Assembly: GCA_017442855.1 (NCBI GenBank)
Contig: JAFSPM010000030.1
Coordinates: 16,575-80,574, forward strand
Direction of reading: 5' to 3'
DNA from: Bacteroidaceae bacterium
GTDB lineage: Bacteria; Bacteroidota; Bacteroidia; Bacteroidales; Bacteroidaceae
DNA length: 64,000 nucleotides
Shown here piece after piece: positions 37,176 to 46,035 of the stretch. Position 1 is the first letter of the stretch. Each line of letters starts with the position of its first letter. A model generated the notes under the pieces. That model was not told the origin of the DNA. It saw nothing but the letters and a program-made list of their open reading frames with translations, and did not search any database. A program made the translations under genes and the position numbers.

Positions 37176-38354
37176 ATGGGCAAGAGGAAAGGTAGTATAT
37201 GGCATAGATATAAGGTCTGGGCAAGGGCTGTACACATTAGGCAAATCAAGGGACCAGTATATACGTCGGTAAAACTTAATGCAAATCACTGCGAAAACTG
37301 CGGTTTTGATTTTAGTGGCGAGTATTGCCCCCGATGCGGACAGACCATCCATGTAAAGAGGTTCCAGATGCGAAACATCCTGAAGAGCATCTACAAAGAC
37401 CTGTTCAACCTGGAAGACGGCTTTCTGTTTACCATTAAAGAGCTTTTCTGGCGACCTGGCTACATGATTCGCGACTACCTGAACGGTAAGCGCAAGCCAT
37501 ATTTTAAACCGTTCCAGCTATTGTTTGTATTAGGAACCCTCTACTTCATCCTTACCAGGGTGATTGACCCCAGTGCAGGAAGCAGTAACGTCACCAACTA
37601 CTATGCACTTACAGAGCAACTTAACGCTTTAAAAGGGATTGCACTGACAGACCAAGGCAAGGAGTACTTAGACAAGATGCAACTGTATGCCGACAGTACT
37701 TTTATGGTGGAAAGGGTAGCCATGGAGGAGAGTTTGCTGAACACTGGCGAGATAAGCAACTTCGGCATGAGCGACTATTACCTTCGTAATCTGAACAGGC
37801 TTCAACCCGAGACGGAGGAAGAACAGGCAAGAATTGACAGCTTGAAAAACCAATACCTAAGAGGTTGGGTAAGGATGTCGCAAAACCAAAGAGAACTTAG
37901 TAACCAGTACCTGAGCGATGACACTTGGTATGGGGCTTCCATCAACATGATACGTGAAGCTGTGGCTGAGAACCAAGGGGTAAGCATCTTCGCCATGTTA
38001 CCTGTCTTCCTGTTGTGCTTCTGGTTAGCTTTTAGGAAAACCAAGGTAGGCAAGCAAATGAACTTGGCGGAATATATTATGGTATTTGTTTACCAGAACT
38101 GCCAGTTGATGATTGTTCACACAGCTCGTTTGCTATTGACAAGCACCTTTGGTATTACCAACGGCATTATGCTTGCCTGGCTTTCCGTGCTGCCATTCCT
38201 GATTTGGGACTATAAACAGTTGTTCTGCATCTCGTGGTGGAGCAGTTCGTGGCGAACGATTCTATTCATCGTCGGCGGTCAACTGCTCATTCTTAGATTC
38301 CTGTTGGGAGCAGCGAGAACTGCCCAAATTTGGAGTGCCTTTTGGCTGAGTTAA
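37176..38354 (+). CDS. DUF3667 membrane protein
   Basis: 392 residues. An N-terminal zinc-ribbon-like set CENCGFDFSGEYCPRCGQ near residue 40 and the following FNLEDGFLFTIKELFWRPG and YLNGKRKPYFKPFQLLF are the DUF3667 signature. One hydrophobic segment follows directly (LLFVLGTLYFILT), and three or four more are near the C terminus (VSIFAMLPVFLLCFW onward), with a charged helical stretch between. The function of the family is unknown. It is last in the dpp4-lipA operon. Confidence 0.9.
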   Translation: MGKRKGSIWHRYKVWARAVHIRQIKGPVYTSVKLNANHCENCGFDFSGEYCPRCGQTIHVKRFQMRNILKSIYKDLFNLEDGFLFTIKELFWRPGYMIRDYLNGKRKPYFKPFQLLFVLGTLYFILTRVIDPSAGSSNVTNYYALTEQLNALKGIALTDQGKEYLDKMQLYADSTFMVERVAMEESLLNTGEISNFGMSDYYLRNLNRLQPETEEEQARIDSLKNQYLRGWVRMSQNQRELSNQYLSDDTWYGASINMIREAVAENQGVSIFAMLPVFLLCFWLAFRKTKVGKQMNLAEYIMVFVYQNCQLMIVHTARLLLTSTFGITNGIMLAWLSVLPFLIWDYKQLFCISWWSSSWRTILFIVGGQLLILRFLLGAARTAQIWSAFWLS

Positions 38355-38464
38355 GCCTCGTTATTTCGTTTTGAGGTCGTTCTTTTCATTTTGAGTAGGA
38401 AATGCTTTCTAAATTGGAAGATTATTTCTAACTTTACACCAAAGTTCGAAGTTTAAAGTTAACG

Positions 38465-39271
38465 ATGGCATTTGACCCGAAGACAGTAATTATTGAGGAC
38501 AAGCTGGATGGACTGACATCTGGCAGATATGATTCCTATATTGCCCACGTTTATTGTTACGAGGGCGAATGCGATTTTGCCTTCAACGGCATGGACTATA
38601 CCATTAGTCGCGACAATTCCATGATTATCATTATGCCTGCATTGACAGCCAACCTTAGGCCTTCGTCAGATTTCAAGGTAAAGGTCATCTATGTCTTAGG
38701 TCCTTTCCTCGAAGCCAGTTCACCTCGAAGTAACTATGGCATCAAAGGCTCGCTTTCGCTATATCTGAACCCTGTTATCAAGCTCCTACCCGAAGAACAG
38801 GAGCGTTGCAAGGCTGACTTTGATATGGTGGAGAAAAGGCTTCAACACGAGAACCATCTTTTCCAAGAGGAGATGATGATGTGCACCCTGCAAGCTTTGT
38901 TCCTTGACTATTTCGATTTTCACGCCCGAGTGTATGGCAACGATCCCATCTCTTTTCAGAACGCTGACATCATGCAACGCTTCTTCAACCTGCTTGAATC
39001 GGGTGTCTATAAAGAGCATCGCGAAATCAGCTATTACGCTTCAGAGCTTTGCATTACATCCAAGTACTTAAGTGAAGTATGTAAGAAGATTACTGGCCTT
39101 TCTGCCAACTACTGGATTAACCGCTTCACCATTCGAGAAATAAACGCCTTGCTCAACAATAGACGGATGAGCATCCCCGACATCGTTGAGCAGTTCAATT
39201 TCTCCTCACAAGCCTACTTTACCCGCTATGTGCAGAACTATTTAGGGCAATCACCATCGGATTATCGGTAA
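38465..39271 (+). CDS. AraC-family transcriptional regulator
   Basis: 268 residues. The N-terminal half is a cupin-like sensor domain (YEGECDFAFNGMDYTISRDN). The C-terminal HTH_18 region (residues about 165-268) has SYYASELCITSKYLSEVCKK, SANYWINRFTIREINALL and a second HTH ending FNFSSQAYFTRYVQNYLG then SPSDYR. It is closest in layout to the regulator at 56353. No effector can be predicted. Confidence 0.93.
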   Translation: MAFDPKTVIIEDKLDGLTSGRYDSYIAHVYCYEGECDFAFNGMDYTISRDNSMIIIMPALTANLRPSSDFKVKVIYVLGPFLEASSPRSNYGIKGSLSLYLNPVIKLLPEEQERCKADFDMVEKRLQHENHLFQEEMMMCTLQALFLDYFDFHARVYGNDPISFQNADIMQRFFNLLESGVYKEHREISYYASELCITSKYLSEVCKKITGLSANYWINRFTIREINALLNNRRMSIPDIVEQFNFSSQAYFTRYVQNYLGQSPSDYR

Positions 39272-39312
39272 GATACTTTACATGTGCATATCAGTTACTC
39301 AGGCAAGAATCG

Positions 39313-40233
39313 TTAAACAGCAGCAAGTTTCATATATTGTTTAGGAGTCATACCTGTAACGGTTTTGAAGATTCTGGTGAGATGATGGGGATATTGGAAG
39401 CCCATCTTATCTGCTATCTGATTGATGGTCAACTTGCTCTGCTGCATCATACGCTTCACTATCTGAACTTCTATTTCGTGGATAATCTGTATAGGGCTTC
39501 TGCCAGTGATTGATTTCACCACATCTCCCAGATAGTTGGGTGTAAGGTGCAGCTGGTTGGCTATGAATGCCACCGTTGGCAAGCCCTGTTTTTGAGGTAG
39601 GTCAGAATCGAAGTAATCACCCAATAATGCGTGGAAATCAGCTACGATACGCTGGGTATCAGCCGCATGTACCTTCTCAGACTTCCTGCCACACTGATGT
39701 TCATATAATCTATGGCAGAAATCAAGCAGCACCCCAATCAGTCCGGCCAAGACAGCCTTGTTTTGAGGCTCATGAGCATGGTGTTGCTCCTTATTAATAA
39801 TATGGAATAAATCAAGGATGGTTTGCCGCTCCTCTTCATTCATATACAAAGGTTCGTTGAAGTTGTAGGAAAAGAAAGGGTAATTGCCGATGCGTTTCTC
39901 TAAATCGGTTCCGTGCAATAGCTTGGGGTCAAAAACCAACGCATAGCCTTGGGGATTGTAAAACTCAACGCAATCTTCATTAGGTCCTACTGTATGACCT
40001 GGACGTACAAACAACATACATCCCTGCTTATAGTCTAAAATAATATTTCTCCGCTCCAAGGTTCCGGCATAGTCGTCTTTCAGAAAAATGCCATAAATGG
40101 AGTATGCCTTCATCTGAAGCGTCATGGAGGGCAATGTGGAATAATCCACAAAGCTCAATAAAGGATTACAAGTCTCTATACGTAAGGAATTATTGTAATC
40201 ACGAACCGTTTTTACTGGATAAATGCGTGCCAT
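39313..40233 (-). CDS. AraC-family transcriptional regulator
   Basis: 306 residues from the ATG at 40233 (MARIYPVKTVRDY). A start six codons earlier is disfavoured because a -7 box lies between. The C terminus is an AraC-type double HTH (PTVAFIANQLHLTPNYLGDV, LTINQIADKMGFQYPHHLTR, MTPKQYMK). It diverges from the ferredoxin-flavodoxin gene across 131 nt, so it is a candidate regulator of that gene and the aldo/keto reductase. The -7 box is so close that the message may be leaderless. Confidence 0.9.
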   Translation of the reverse strand: MARIYPVKTVRDYNNSLRIETCNPLLSFVDYSTLPSMTLQMKAYSIYGIFLKDDYAGTLERRNIILDYKQGCMLFVRPGHTVGPNEDCVEFYNPQGYALVFDPKLLHGTDLEKRIGNYPFFSYNFNEPLYMNEEERQTILDLFHIINKEQHHAHEPQNKAVLAGLIGVLLDFCHRLYEHQCGRKSEKVHAADTQRIVADFHALLGDYFDSDLPQKQGLPTVAFIANQLHLTPNYLGDVVKSITGRSPIQIIHEIEVQIVKRMMQQSKLTINQIADKMGFQYPHHLTRIFKTVTGMTPKQYMKLAAV

Positions 40234-40237
40234 AGGG

Positions 40238-40245
40238 CAAATATA
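40238..40245 (-). promoter_or_regulatory. -7 box very close to AraC start
   Basis: TATATTTG on the minus strand ends only 4 nt before the ATG at 40233. Confidence 0.5.
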
Positions 40246-40323
40246 ACACACTTTTTTTATCCCTAAAAGTAAAATGGGTGTTTTTTCGTTGTTTTGTCTA
40301 TTTATAGATGCATTAAAAGCCTC

Positions 40324-40331
40324 TACCTTTG
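40324..40331 (+). promoter_or_regulatory. -7 box of the EFR1-like gene
   Basis: TACCTTTG, 33 nt before the ATG at 40365; a TTTA lies 19 nt upstream of it. Confidence 0.55.
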
Positions 40332-40364
40332 CAACATCAAAATAAACAATTTACATTAACTGTT

Positions 40365-41237
40365 ATGAAAAGAAGAGATTTTATCAAATTTATGGCTGCA
40401 GCTATGGCTGCTACGGCAGTAGGAGTAAACGTAACCTCATGTGGTGAATCTAATGGAAAGAAGCGTCTCATTTTCTTCTTTACCGGTACAGGAAACAGCC
40501 TTTTTGTGGCTAAAGAGATTGGCGGACAGCTAATCAGTATTCCTCAAGCTTTGAAACAAGATGAACTTTCTTACACCGCCGACGAGATTGGCATCGTTTG
40601 TCCTCTCTATGGACACACTCCCCCAAATCAAGTGCGTGAATTCCTGAAGCGTGCCAAGCTGAACGCTCCTTATATGTTTGTAGTGCAGACCTATGGTGCG
40701 CGCAAGTGCAACGCTGTAGAGATATTCGACGCCTTGGCACAGAAGGAAGGCATTAAATTTGATTACCTGACTACCATCATCATGGTCGACAACTTCTTGG
40801 TAAGCCACGACATCGACGAGGAAATCCAGATGGAGAAGCATATTGAGGAGAACCTGGCGCAAATCAAGGCCGATATCGCAGAGCAGAAACATTGGATGCA
40901 GCCTGTAACTGAGGTGGAGCGCCAACAACACTGGGAGCGCTATGGACATGACTTCGAGCGCTATTCCTATCAGAATCCTTCCAGAACTTTCAGGGTAGAA
41001 CGCGATCTCTGTGTGGGCTGTGGTGCCTGCACTCGGGTTTGTCCGAAGAGCAACTGGAAATTCACTAACAATGGTCTCGAAGTGGATGGCGATTGCCAGA
41101 TGTGCTTCGCCTGCATCAACAACTGTCCACAGAAAGCTATCAAGCTGAATGGGCGCGAGGCTAACCCCAACGCTCGTTGGCGTCATCCGAAAATAACTTT
41201 GCAGGAGCTGCAGCGAGCGAATCATATTATAGCATAG
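40365..41237 (+). CDS. EFR1-like flavodoxin/2x[4Fe-4S] ferredoxin protein with Tat-type lipoprotein signal
   Basis: 290 residues from the ATG at 40365, after the -7 box. The N terminus KRRDFIKFMAAAMAATAVG followed by NVTSC looks like a twin-arginine signal with a lipobox Cys. A flavodoxin-like half follows (IFFFTGTGNSLFVAKEI, VCPLYGHTPPNQVREFL). Two ferredoxin motifs lie near residues 216-250 (CVGCGACTRVCPK and CQMCFACINNCPQKAI). This is the EFR1 family architecture, here apparently exported and membrane anchored. It is followed by an aldo/keto reductase that also has a Tat-like signal, suggesting an extracytoplasmic redox pair. Confidence 0.88.
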   Translation: MKRRDFIKFMAAAMAATAVGVNVTSCGESNGKKRLIFFFTGTGNSLFVAKEIGGQLISIPQALKQDELSYTADEIGIVCPLYGHTPPNQVREFLKRAKLNAPYMFVVQTYGARKCNAVEIFDALAQKEGIKFDYLTTIIMVDNFLVSHDIDEEIQMEKHIEENLAQIKADIAEQKHWMQPVTEVERQQHWERYGHDFERYSYQNPSRTFRVERDLCVGCGACTRVCPKSNWKFTNNGLEVDGDCQMCFACINNCPQKAIKLNGREANPNARWRHPKITLQELQRANHIIA

Positions 41238-41281
41238 TTACAAGCTACGAGTTACGAGTTTTTTTGAAGAGAAGGAAGATT

Positions 41282-42274
41282 ATGGATAGACGAAACTTTT
41301 TAAGACTGATGACATTGGTAATGGCTGGATCAGCTGTGACAAGCAAGGCATTTGCCAATATGAATGAATGGATGCAAATAGCTGATGCAGTGAACGATGT
41401 ACCCAGAGTAAAACTGAACAATGGCGTGAAGATGCCTCGCTTAGGATTGGGTACTTTCGCTCAACCTAACAATGAGGTGTGCCGCAACTCGGTATTAGCT
41501 GCATTGAATGCCGGCTTTCGTCATATTGATACCGCTCACGGCTACAACGATGAGCGTGGTGTGGGCCAGGGCATGAAGGACAGCGGCGTGGCTCGCGACC
41601 AGATATGGATCACCAGCAAGTTGTGGATCGGCGACTATGATAATGGGAAAACCATGGAGAATATCGACAAGATGTTACAACGTTTGCAAACCGACTATAT
41701 CGACTTGCTATACATCCACCATCCAGTGGGTGAGGTAATCCCCTGTTGGCAGGCCATGGAGAAGGCAGTGGAGCAAGGCAAGGTACATGCGTTGGGTATC
41801 AGCAACTTCGACTACCCCGACAAGGTGGTGCAGGACTACTTCCATGAAATCTGCGAACACCAGAAGATGAAACCACAGGTTATCCAATTGGAATGTAACA
41901 TCTATGCCCAGCGCAAGGATATGCGTAAGAAAATCAAGCCTTACGACCTACAGTTGGAATGCTGGTTCCCATTGGGTGGAGCCATGGGTGTGCAGCGTCT
42001 CTCGCAAGATCCTGTCATCCAGCAGATAGCCAAGGCTCATGGAAAATCTGCAGTTCAGACCATGCTGCGTTGGCATATTCAGGAGGGTTTCTCTGTGATC
42101 CCGGGTTCGAAAAACCCTGACCACATCCAAGAGAATATCAACATCTTCGACTTTGAACTCAGCGAGGCAGAGATGAATCAAATTCGTGCTTTGGATAAGG
42201 GACAGCGAACATTTGTAAGTAGCTATGATAGTGTAGAACAGCGCCAGCGTACACGTCGGATAGATGACTTATAA
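41282..42274 (+). CDS. aldo/keto reductase with Tat-type signal
   Basis: 330 residues from the ATG at 41282 (MDRRNFLRLMTLVMAGSAVT), chosen because an earlier in-frame start lies inside the previous gene and this one gives a clear twin-arginine signal. The AKR tetrad is complete: D83 in HIDTAHGY, Y88, K113 in ITSKLW and H146 in IHHPV. The NADPH-binding C-terminal VIPGSKNPDHIQENI is also present. Substrate unknown. It starts 44 nt after the EFR1-like gene; a hairpin terminator follows. Confidence 0.92.
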   Translation: MDRRNFLRLMTLVMAGSAVTSKAFANMNEWMQIADAVNDVPRVKLNNGVKMPRLGLGTFAQPNNEVCRNSVLAALNAGFRHIDTAHGYNDERGVGQGMKDSGVARDQIWITSKLWIGDYDNGKTMENIDKMLQRLQTDYIDLLYIHHPVGEVIPCWQAMEKAVEQGKVHALGISNFDYPDKVVQDYFHEICEHQKMKPQVIQLECNIYAQRKDMRKKIKPYDLQLECWFPLGGAMGVQRLSQDPVIQQIAKAHGKSAVQTMLRWHIQEGFSVIPGSKNPDHIQENINIFDFELSEAEMNQIRALDKGQRTFVSSYDSVEQRQRTRRIDDL

Positions 42275-42317
42275 TCCCAAAACGACATAACAGTCGTAAT
42301 TTGTTTATTTTGAAGAG

Positions 42318-42354
42318 CTGCCCTGCAAGTGGAGATCATCCGACTACAGGGCAG
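42318..42354 (+). terminator. hairpin terminator after aldo/keto reductase
   Basis: CTGCCCTG (42318-42325) pairs with CAGGGCAG (42347-42354), followed by TTTGTTTG. Confidence 0.65.
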
Positions 42355-42383
42355 TTTGTTTGATATTGCAGAGAATAAACATA

Positions 42384-42420
42384 GTTAATCAAAGTAGAAG
42401 TCGTTTTCAGCAAACCTCGA
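42384..42420 (+). repeat. 37-bp dispersed repeat, copy 1
   Basis: GTTAATCAAAGT...CAGCAAACCTCGA; 33 of 37 bases match 60788-60824. Both copies lie in intergenic DNA after a plus-strand operon. Confidence 0.75.
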
Positions 42421-42453
42421 ATTGATGGCTACTACAAATCCCTGTTCAGCACC

Positions 42454-42828
42454 TCACTCACATCGGGCGTTGGTCAGCGTATGTAGGTAGCAGCCATCGT
42501 CTGTGCGCGACATGCTGCAAAGGAGGGTTTCATCCAGGTAAGTCTCGTGCAACCAGTGTACGGTAATTGACGACAATGTCTGAGATGCCAGTACCTCATC
42601 GGGCATGGTTAGCAGGGCAATGCTGACATAGCTGCGGTTGCTGACATGGAAATTGAAATCCAGGTCAAGACGGGTGACACGGTGCTCCACCTGCATGTCA
42701 GACGATTGCATCTTCGGGAAGCGTACTTTCTTATGACTGGCGGTCATCAGCATGGCATTGGGCATAAGCCTATATAGTGGTGTGATGTCCGATGCTGTCG
42801 ATGTGTAGGTATGTCTGTATTTATTCAT
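42454..42828 (-). pseudogene. truncated acyl-ACP thioesterase-like protein
   Basis: 124 residues corresponding only to the second hotdog half of Bacteroidales acyl-ACP thioesterases (VTRLDLDFNFHVSNRSYVSI for the usual D-N-HVN-YI block; VHWLHETYLDETLLCSM). The first half is absent, and an ATG opens directly before the remnant (MNKYRHTYTSTASDI). It is either a remnant or a single-hotdog protein. A full-length thioesterase lies at 46036. It is followed by the alpha/beta hydrolase gene upstream on the same strand, 11 nt away. Confidence 0.5.
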
Positions 42829-42839
42829 TGATTGCTTTT

Positions 42840-43826
42840 TTATTTCTGCTTGATATGTGCCTTGATAAAAGCTATAGTATTATCAAGCACCTCACTGCTC
42901 TCAGGAGTAGCACGGCCAAGCGGAGCGAAAGCATGGAAGCACTCGGGATAAGCCTTGAAGTGACACTCAATACCTTGCTTGAGGAACTTCTGTACCAGCA
43001 CCTCTGAGTCAACTCCCAGATGCTCGTTCATGTCCCATGCCAGCAACGTTGGAGGCATGCCATGCATATCGTCGTAGTAAGGAGACACATATTTGTTCTT
43101 CAGATTATCGGGCGTGGTATAAAGTTTTGCCATATGATCCAAGCCTTCCTTCGTAACAGTAAAATCGTGGTCAGCTTCAAGGGTGCGATCAAGTGCCCCA
43201 CTCATATCAATCACTGGAGAATATGGCATGATAGCAGCAGGCATGGTCACTCCATTGTCGCGAGCCATCATGGCCGTAGTGATGCACAGATAGGCACCCC
43301 CACTCTCGCCCAATAAGAAAACGGGCTTGCCTGGGTGACGTTTCAGGATGTCCTGATAGGCGTTGAAGCAATCATCCACAGCTGCAGGGAAGGAATCTTC
43401 GGGAATCAGTCTGTAAGTAAATGTATAAACAGGATAGCCCGTTTCGCTAGCATAAATAGCAGCATAACCTCGGGAAGAGGCTGCATTGCCACACATCAGA
43501 CCTCCACCATGAATATACACCAATATAGCCTCATCGTTGCCGCCATCCATATAGCAATACTCGCCATCAATGTCACCTATCTTTATGGGATCGGCATGGA
43601 AACCAGGAATGTTAGTAGGCATACCAGCCTGAGCCCTCTCTGTGATACGACGCAACTCCATAGGATCGGTATCACCGCTGAATTTAGGCATAATGCCCTG
43701 ATCAATTTGCATCTTTACGGTTCCCCTAACCTGCTCCATCACCGGACTAGCCTTGAGCTGGCTCTGCGCCATCGCTCCTACTACAGACATGGCCAAAGCC
43801 GCTGCTGCTACAAAAAACTTTCTCAT
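42840..43826 (-). CDS. secreted alpha/beta hydrolase (HSL/esterase family)
   Basis: 328 residues from the ATG at 43826 (MRKFFVAAAALAMSVVGAMAQ, a clean signal peptide). A longer start at 43874 lies between this ATG and the -33 region and overlaps the promoter, so it is rejected. Oxyanion motif VYIHGGGLMCG, nucleophile GESGG with Ser, late Asp and His (CHFKAYPECFHAF) fit the hormone-sensitive lipase or carboxylesterase group. Probably acts on acetyl or short acyl esters in the periplasm. Confidence 0.92.
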   Translation of the reverse strand: MRKFFVAAAALAMSVVGAMAQSQLKASPVMEQVRGTVKMQIDQGIMPKFSGDTDPMELRRITERAQAGMPTNIPGFHADPIKIGDIDGEYCYMDGGNDEAILVYIHGGGLMCGNAASSRGYAAIYASETGYPVYTFTYRLIPEDSFPAAVDDCFNAYQDILKRHPGKPVFLLGESGGAYLCITTAMMARDNGVTMPAAIMPYSPVIDMSGALDRTLEADHDFTVTKEGLDHMAKLYTTPDNLKNKYVSPYYDDMHGMPPTLLAWDMNEHLGVDSEVLVQKFLKQGIECHFKAYPECFHAFAPLGRATPESSEVLDNTIAFIKAHIKQK

Positions 43827-43855
43827 TTTATTATAATAATTAGTTTCATTTGAGG

Positions 43856-43887
43856 CAAAAATAATGACAAACAATCATTTCGCCAAA
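43856..43887 (-). promoter_or_regulatory. promoter of the alpha/beta hydrolase gene
   Basis: On the minus strand TTTG (43887-43884), 20 nt, TATTTTTG (43863-43856): exact Bacteroidetes consensus, 29 nt before the ATG at 43826. Confidence 0.75.
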
Positions 43888-44001
43888 CAAATGAGGCTTT
43901 ATAAATAGCAAAAGTACCCTTTAGAGCAGAAATGTATACAAAAAGACTGTAATCCATTACTCCCCTACCCTGAACTCCTGCGGACTGTTGTCCGTTTGGT
44001 C

Positions 44002-44511
44002 TTATTCTACTTGTTCCGTCTGAAAACTGTTCAGCTCCTGCTGATAGATAACCCCTCGTTCCTTCGAGAAGAAGTCGATGGTGAGGGCGGCGAGGGCTAT
44101 CAGGATGAGTGCTAATGCCGAGGCTCGCAGCCACGGTTTGTCACAGAAGGCGAACACACAGATGGCGACGACCATCATGATGGCAGAGACGATGATGGTC
44201 TGCGGATAGATCTTCATGAAGTCGGCCACGCGGGCCTTCTCGCTTTCTAGGAACTTCTCGGGCGACTCCTGGTATTGCTCCACGAACTGCGCACGGCGCG
44301 TGTGGTTGCTGTAGGCCAACGAGCCGCCGAGTGCGACGAGGATGACCGCCACCACCGTCAGCGGCAGGATGATGGCGCGAGCCGACTCCGACGTGCCCCA
44401 GCGCCAAGCCACAAGGACCAGTACGAGGCATGCCACGCCTCCGACAATCATGGCAAAATCTTCCATGATTTCGCCCGATACCCATTTGTTTGTGTAGTCA
44501 ATCAGTTCCAT
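44002..44511 (-). CDS. small membrane protein, unrecognised family
   Basis: 169 residues. It starts MELIDYTNKWVSGEIMEDFA, then has hydrophobic segments at about residues 20-36, 46-64, 104-121 and 129-147, with a charged stretch between (HTRRAQFVEQYQESPEKFLES). No family is recognised. The first 15 residues recur almost identically at the start of a truncated ORF at 45909. Base composition is a little more GC-rich than its neighbours, which may indicate transfer. The 115-bp repeat lies 61 nt upstream. Confidence 0.7.
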   Translation of the reverse strand: MELIDYTNKWVSGEIMEDFAMIVGGVACLVLVLVAWRWGTSESARAIILPLTVVAVILVALGGSLAYSNHTRRAQFVEQYQESPEKFLESEKARVADFMKIYPQTIIVSAIMMVVAICVFAFCDKPWLRASALALILIALAALTIDFFSKERGVIYQQELNSFQTEQVE

Positions 44512-44572
44512 AATCGTTTATGTTTTAAGTTTCTGGGTGCAATGATGCGATTAAGCGAGAGCAGAGTCGAAC

Positions 44573-44687
44573 TGTAAATAGTAATTGAAAAGTATACCAC
44601 CATAATAATCGTATATACTTTCAGCACTCCATTGATTTACGATATCTCATAGATATTATCAGGTTTACTTATACGTTATTATTTACA
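44573..44687. repeat. 115-bp MITE-like element, copy 1
   Basis: Starts TGTAAATA and ends ATTTACA; 112 of 115 bases match 57991-58105. The two ends form an imperfect inverted repeat of about 26 bp (19 matches); in this copy the perfect outer arms extend to AACTGTAAAT / ATTTACAGTT. It contains no ORF. It directly abuts a partial copy of another repeat (44549-44572). Confidence 0.85.
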
Positions 44688-44745
44688 GTTAGGTGCAAAT
44701 ATAAGAAAAAAAAATATCATATGTTTACATTTGGGACTTTTTTCA

Positions 44746-44753
44746 TACCTTTG
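44746..44753 (+). promoter_or_regulatory. -7 box of the CDF transporter gene
   Basis: TACCTTTG, 38 nt before the ATG; no ideal -33 element. Confidence 0.5.
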
Positions 44754-44791
44754 TATTGTGATTATGAAATCAAATTAAAACAAGTGGAATA

Positions 44792-45895
44792 ATGAATCGT
44801 TCTCAGAAAATAATACGTACTAGCATCATTGGCATTACTGCCAATATATTGTTGGCTGCTTTTAAAGCTGTGGTGGGCATACTTGCCAGCAGTGTGGCTA
44901 TTGTGATGGATGCTGTCAACAACCTCAGTGATGCCTTGTCAAGTGTCATCACCATTATTGGTACCAAACTTTCGGAGCGTCCTGCCGACCGTGAGCATCC
45001 TTTCGGCTTTGGGCGCGTAGAATATTTCAGTGCTATCCTCATTGCTGTATTGGTGCTGACTGCCGGCGTTACTTCGCTAATTGAATCGGTAAAAAAAGTT
45101 ATCGAACCTACAGAACCAGAATATACCACAGTGACGCTGATAGTCATCATTGTAGCTATTGTGGTGAAACTGATTTTAGGTCAATATGTCAAGAAACAGG
45201 GGCAACAGTTAAAGAGTGATGCTCTGATTGCTTCAGGTAGTGATGCATTGTTTGATGCCGTCATCACATTGTCCACTCTGGTGTCGGTTGGAATCATGCT
45301 TCTATGGAATGTGTCACTCGATGGTATCTTGGGCGCACTGATATCCTTAGTCATCATCAAAGCAGGTATTGAGATGCTGGCTTCACCAATCAATGAACTG
45401 CTGGGTGCCAGAATCTCTCCTGATCTGATTCATGACATCAAGCAAGAAGTATGCGCTTTTGAGGGGGTATATGGTGTTTATGACATCATCCTCCACAATT
45501 ATGGTCCCAATGTGTTGATTGGTTCATTGCACATCAATGTATATGATACGATGGATGCCCATGAGATTCATGGCTTGACACGACGCATTGCTGAAGAGAT
45601 GTTTGCCAAGCACGGCATCATTATGACGGTAGGCATTTATGCCATAGCTACGGGTACCAACAAACGGACAGATTTGCAAACAGCAGTGATGCATACGCTT
45701 GGCCGACATAAAGACATCACGCAGGTGCATGGCTTCTATTACTTTGAGCGCGAGAACCGTGTGTCAGTCGATGTGGTACCCGATATCTCCATTCACGACG
45801 AGCCTGCCTTCTGCCGCCAGCTGACAGAAGAGTTGAAGGCCGTAATACCCAACACGATTGTCAGCATAGTGATAGACCATAATTACAGTGAATAA
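44792..45895 (+). CDS. cation diffusion facilitator (CDF) family transporter
   Basis: 367 residues. Six predicted membrane helices fill residues about 10-205, with the metal-site motifs AIVMDAVNNLSDALSS (D-x3-D type) and ALIASGSDALFDAVI. EHPFGFGRVEYFSAI is the family signature, and a cytoplasmic C-terminal domain follows (GPNVLIGSLHINVYDTMDAH). It probably exports zinc, iron or manganese by proton antiport; the metal cannot be assigned. An extra C-terminal extension of about 75 residues (TDLQTAVMHTLGRHKDI...) follows the usual domain. Confidence 0.94.
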   Translation: MNRSQKIIRTSIIGITANILLAAFKAVVGILASSVAIVMDAVNNLSDALSSVITIIGTKLSERPADREHPFGFGRVEYFSAILIAVLVLTAGVTSLIESVKKVIEPTEPEYTTVTLIVIIVAIVVKLILGQYVKKQGQQLKSDALIASGSDALFDAVITLSTLVSVGIMLLWNVSLDGILGALISLVIIKAGIEMLASPINELLGARISPDLIHDIKQEVCAFEGVYGVYDIILHNYGPNVLIGSLHINVYDTMDAHEIHGLTRRIAEEMFAKHGIIMTVGIYAIATGTNKRTDLQTAVMHTLGRHKDITQVHGFYYFERENRVSVDVVPDISIHDEPAFCRQLTEELKAVIPNTIVSIVIDHNYSE

Positions 45896-45908
45896 TACAA
45901 ATAAGTTT

Positions 45909-46004
45909 ATGGAGCTGATTGACTACACAAACAAATGGGTTTCAGGCGAAATCCTGGAAGATTGGGCTGAAATTACACATCTCTGTTCAAAAAAAAGTAT
46001 ATAA
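45909..46004 (+). pseudogene. 31-codon ORF repeating the start of the membrane protein at 44511
   Basis: MELIDYTNKWVSGEI, then LEDWAEITHLCSKKSI and stop. The first 14 codons are nearly identical in DNA to the 5' end of the gene at 44511, after which the sequences diverge. It lies between the CDF transporter and the thioesterase. Probably a truncated paralogue, though it could be a short peptide. Confidence 0.5.
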
Positions 46005-46035
46005 TAAGGTGCTAATAAAAAGAAAATGATAGAAC

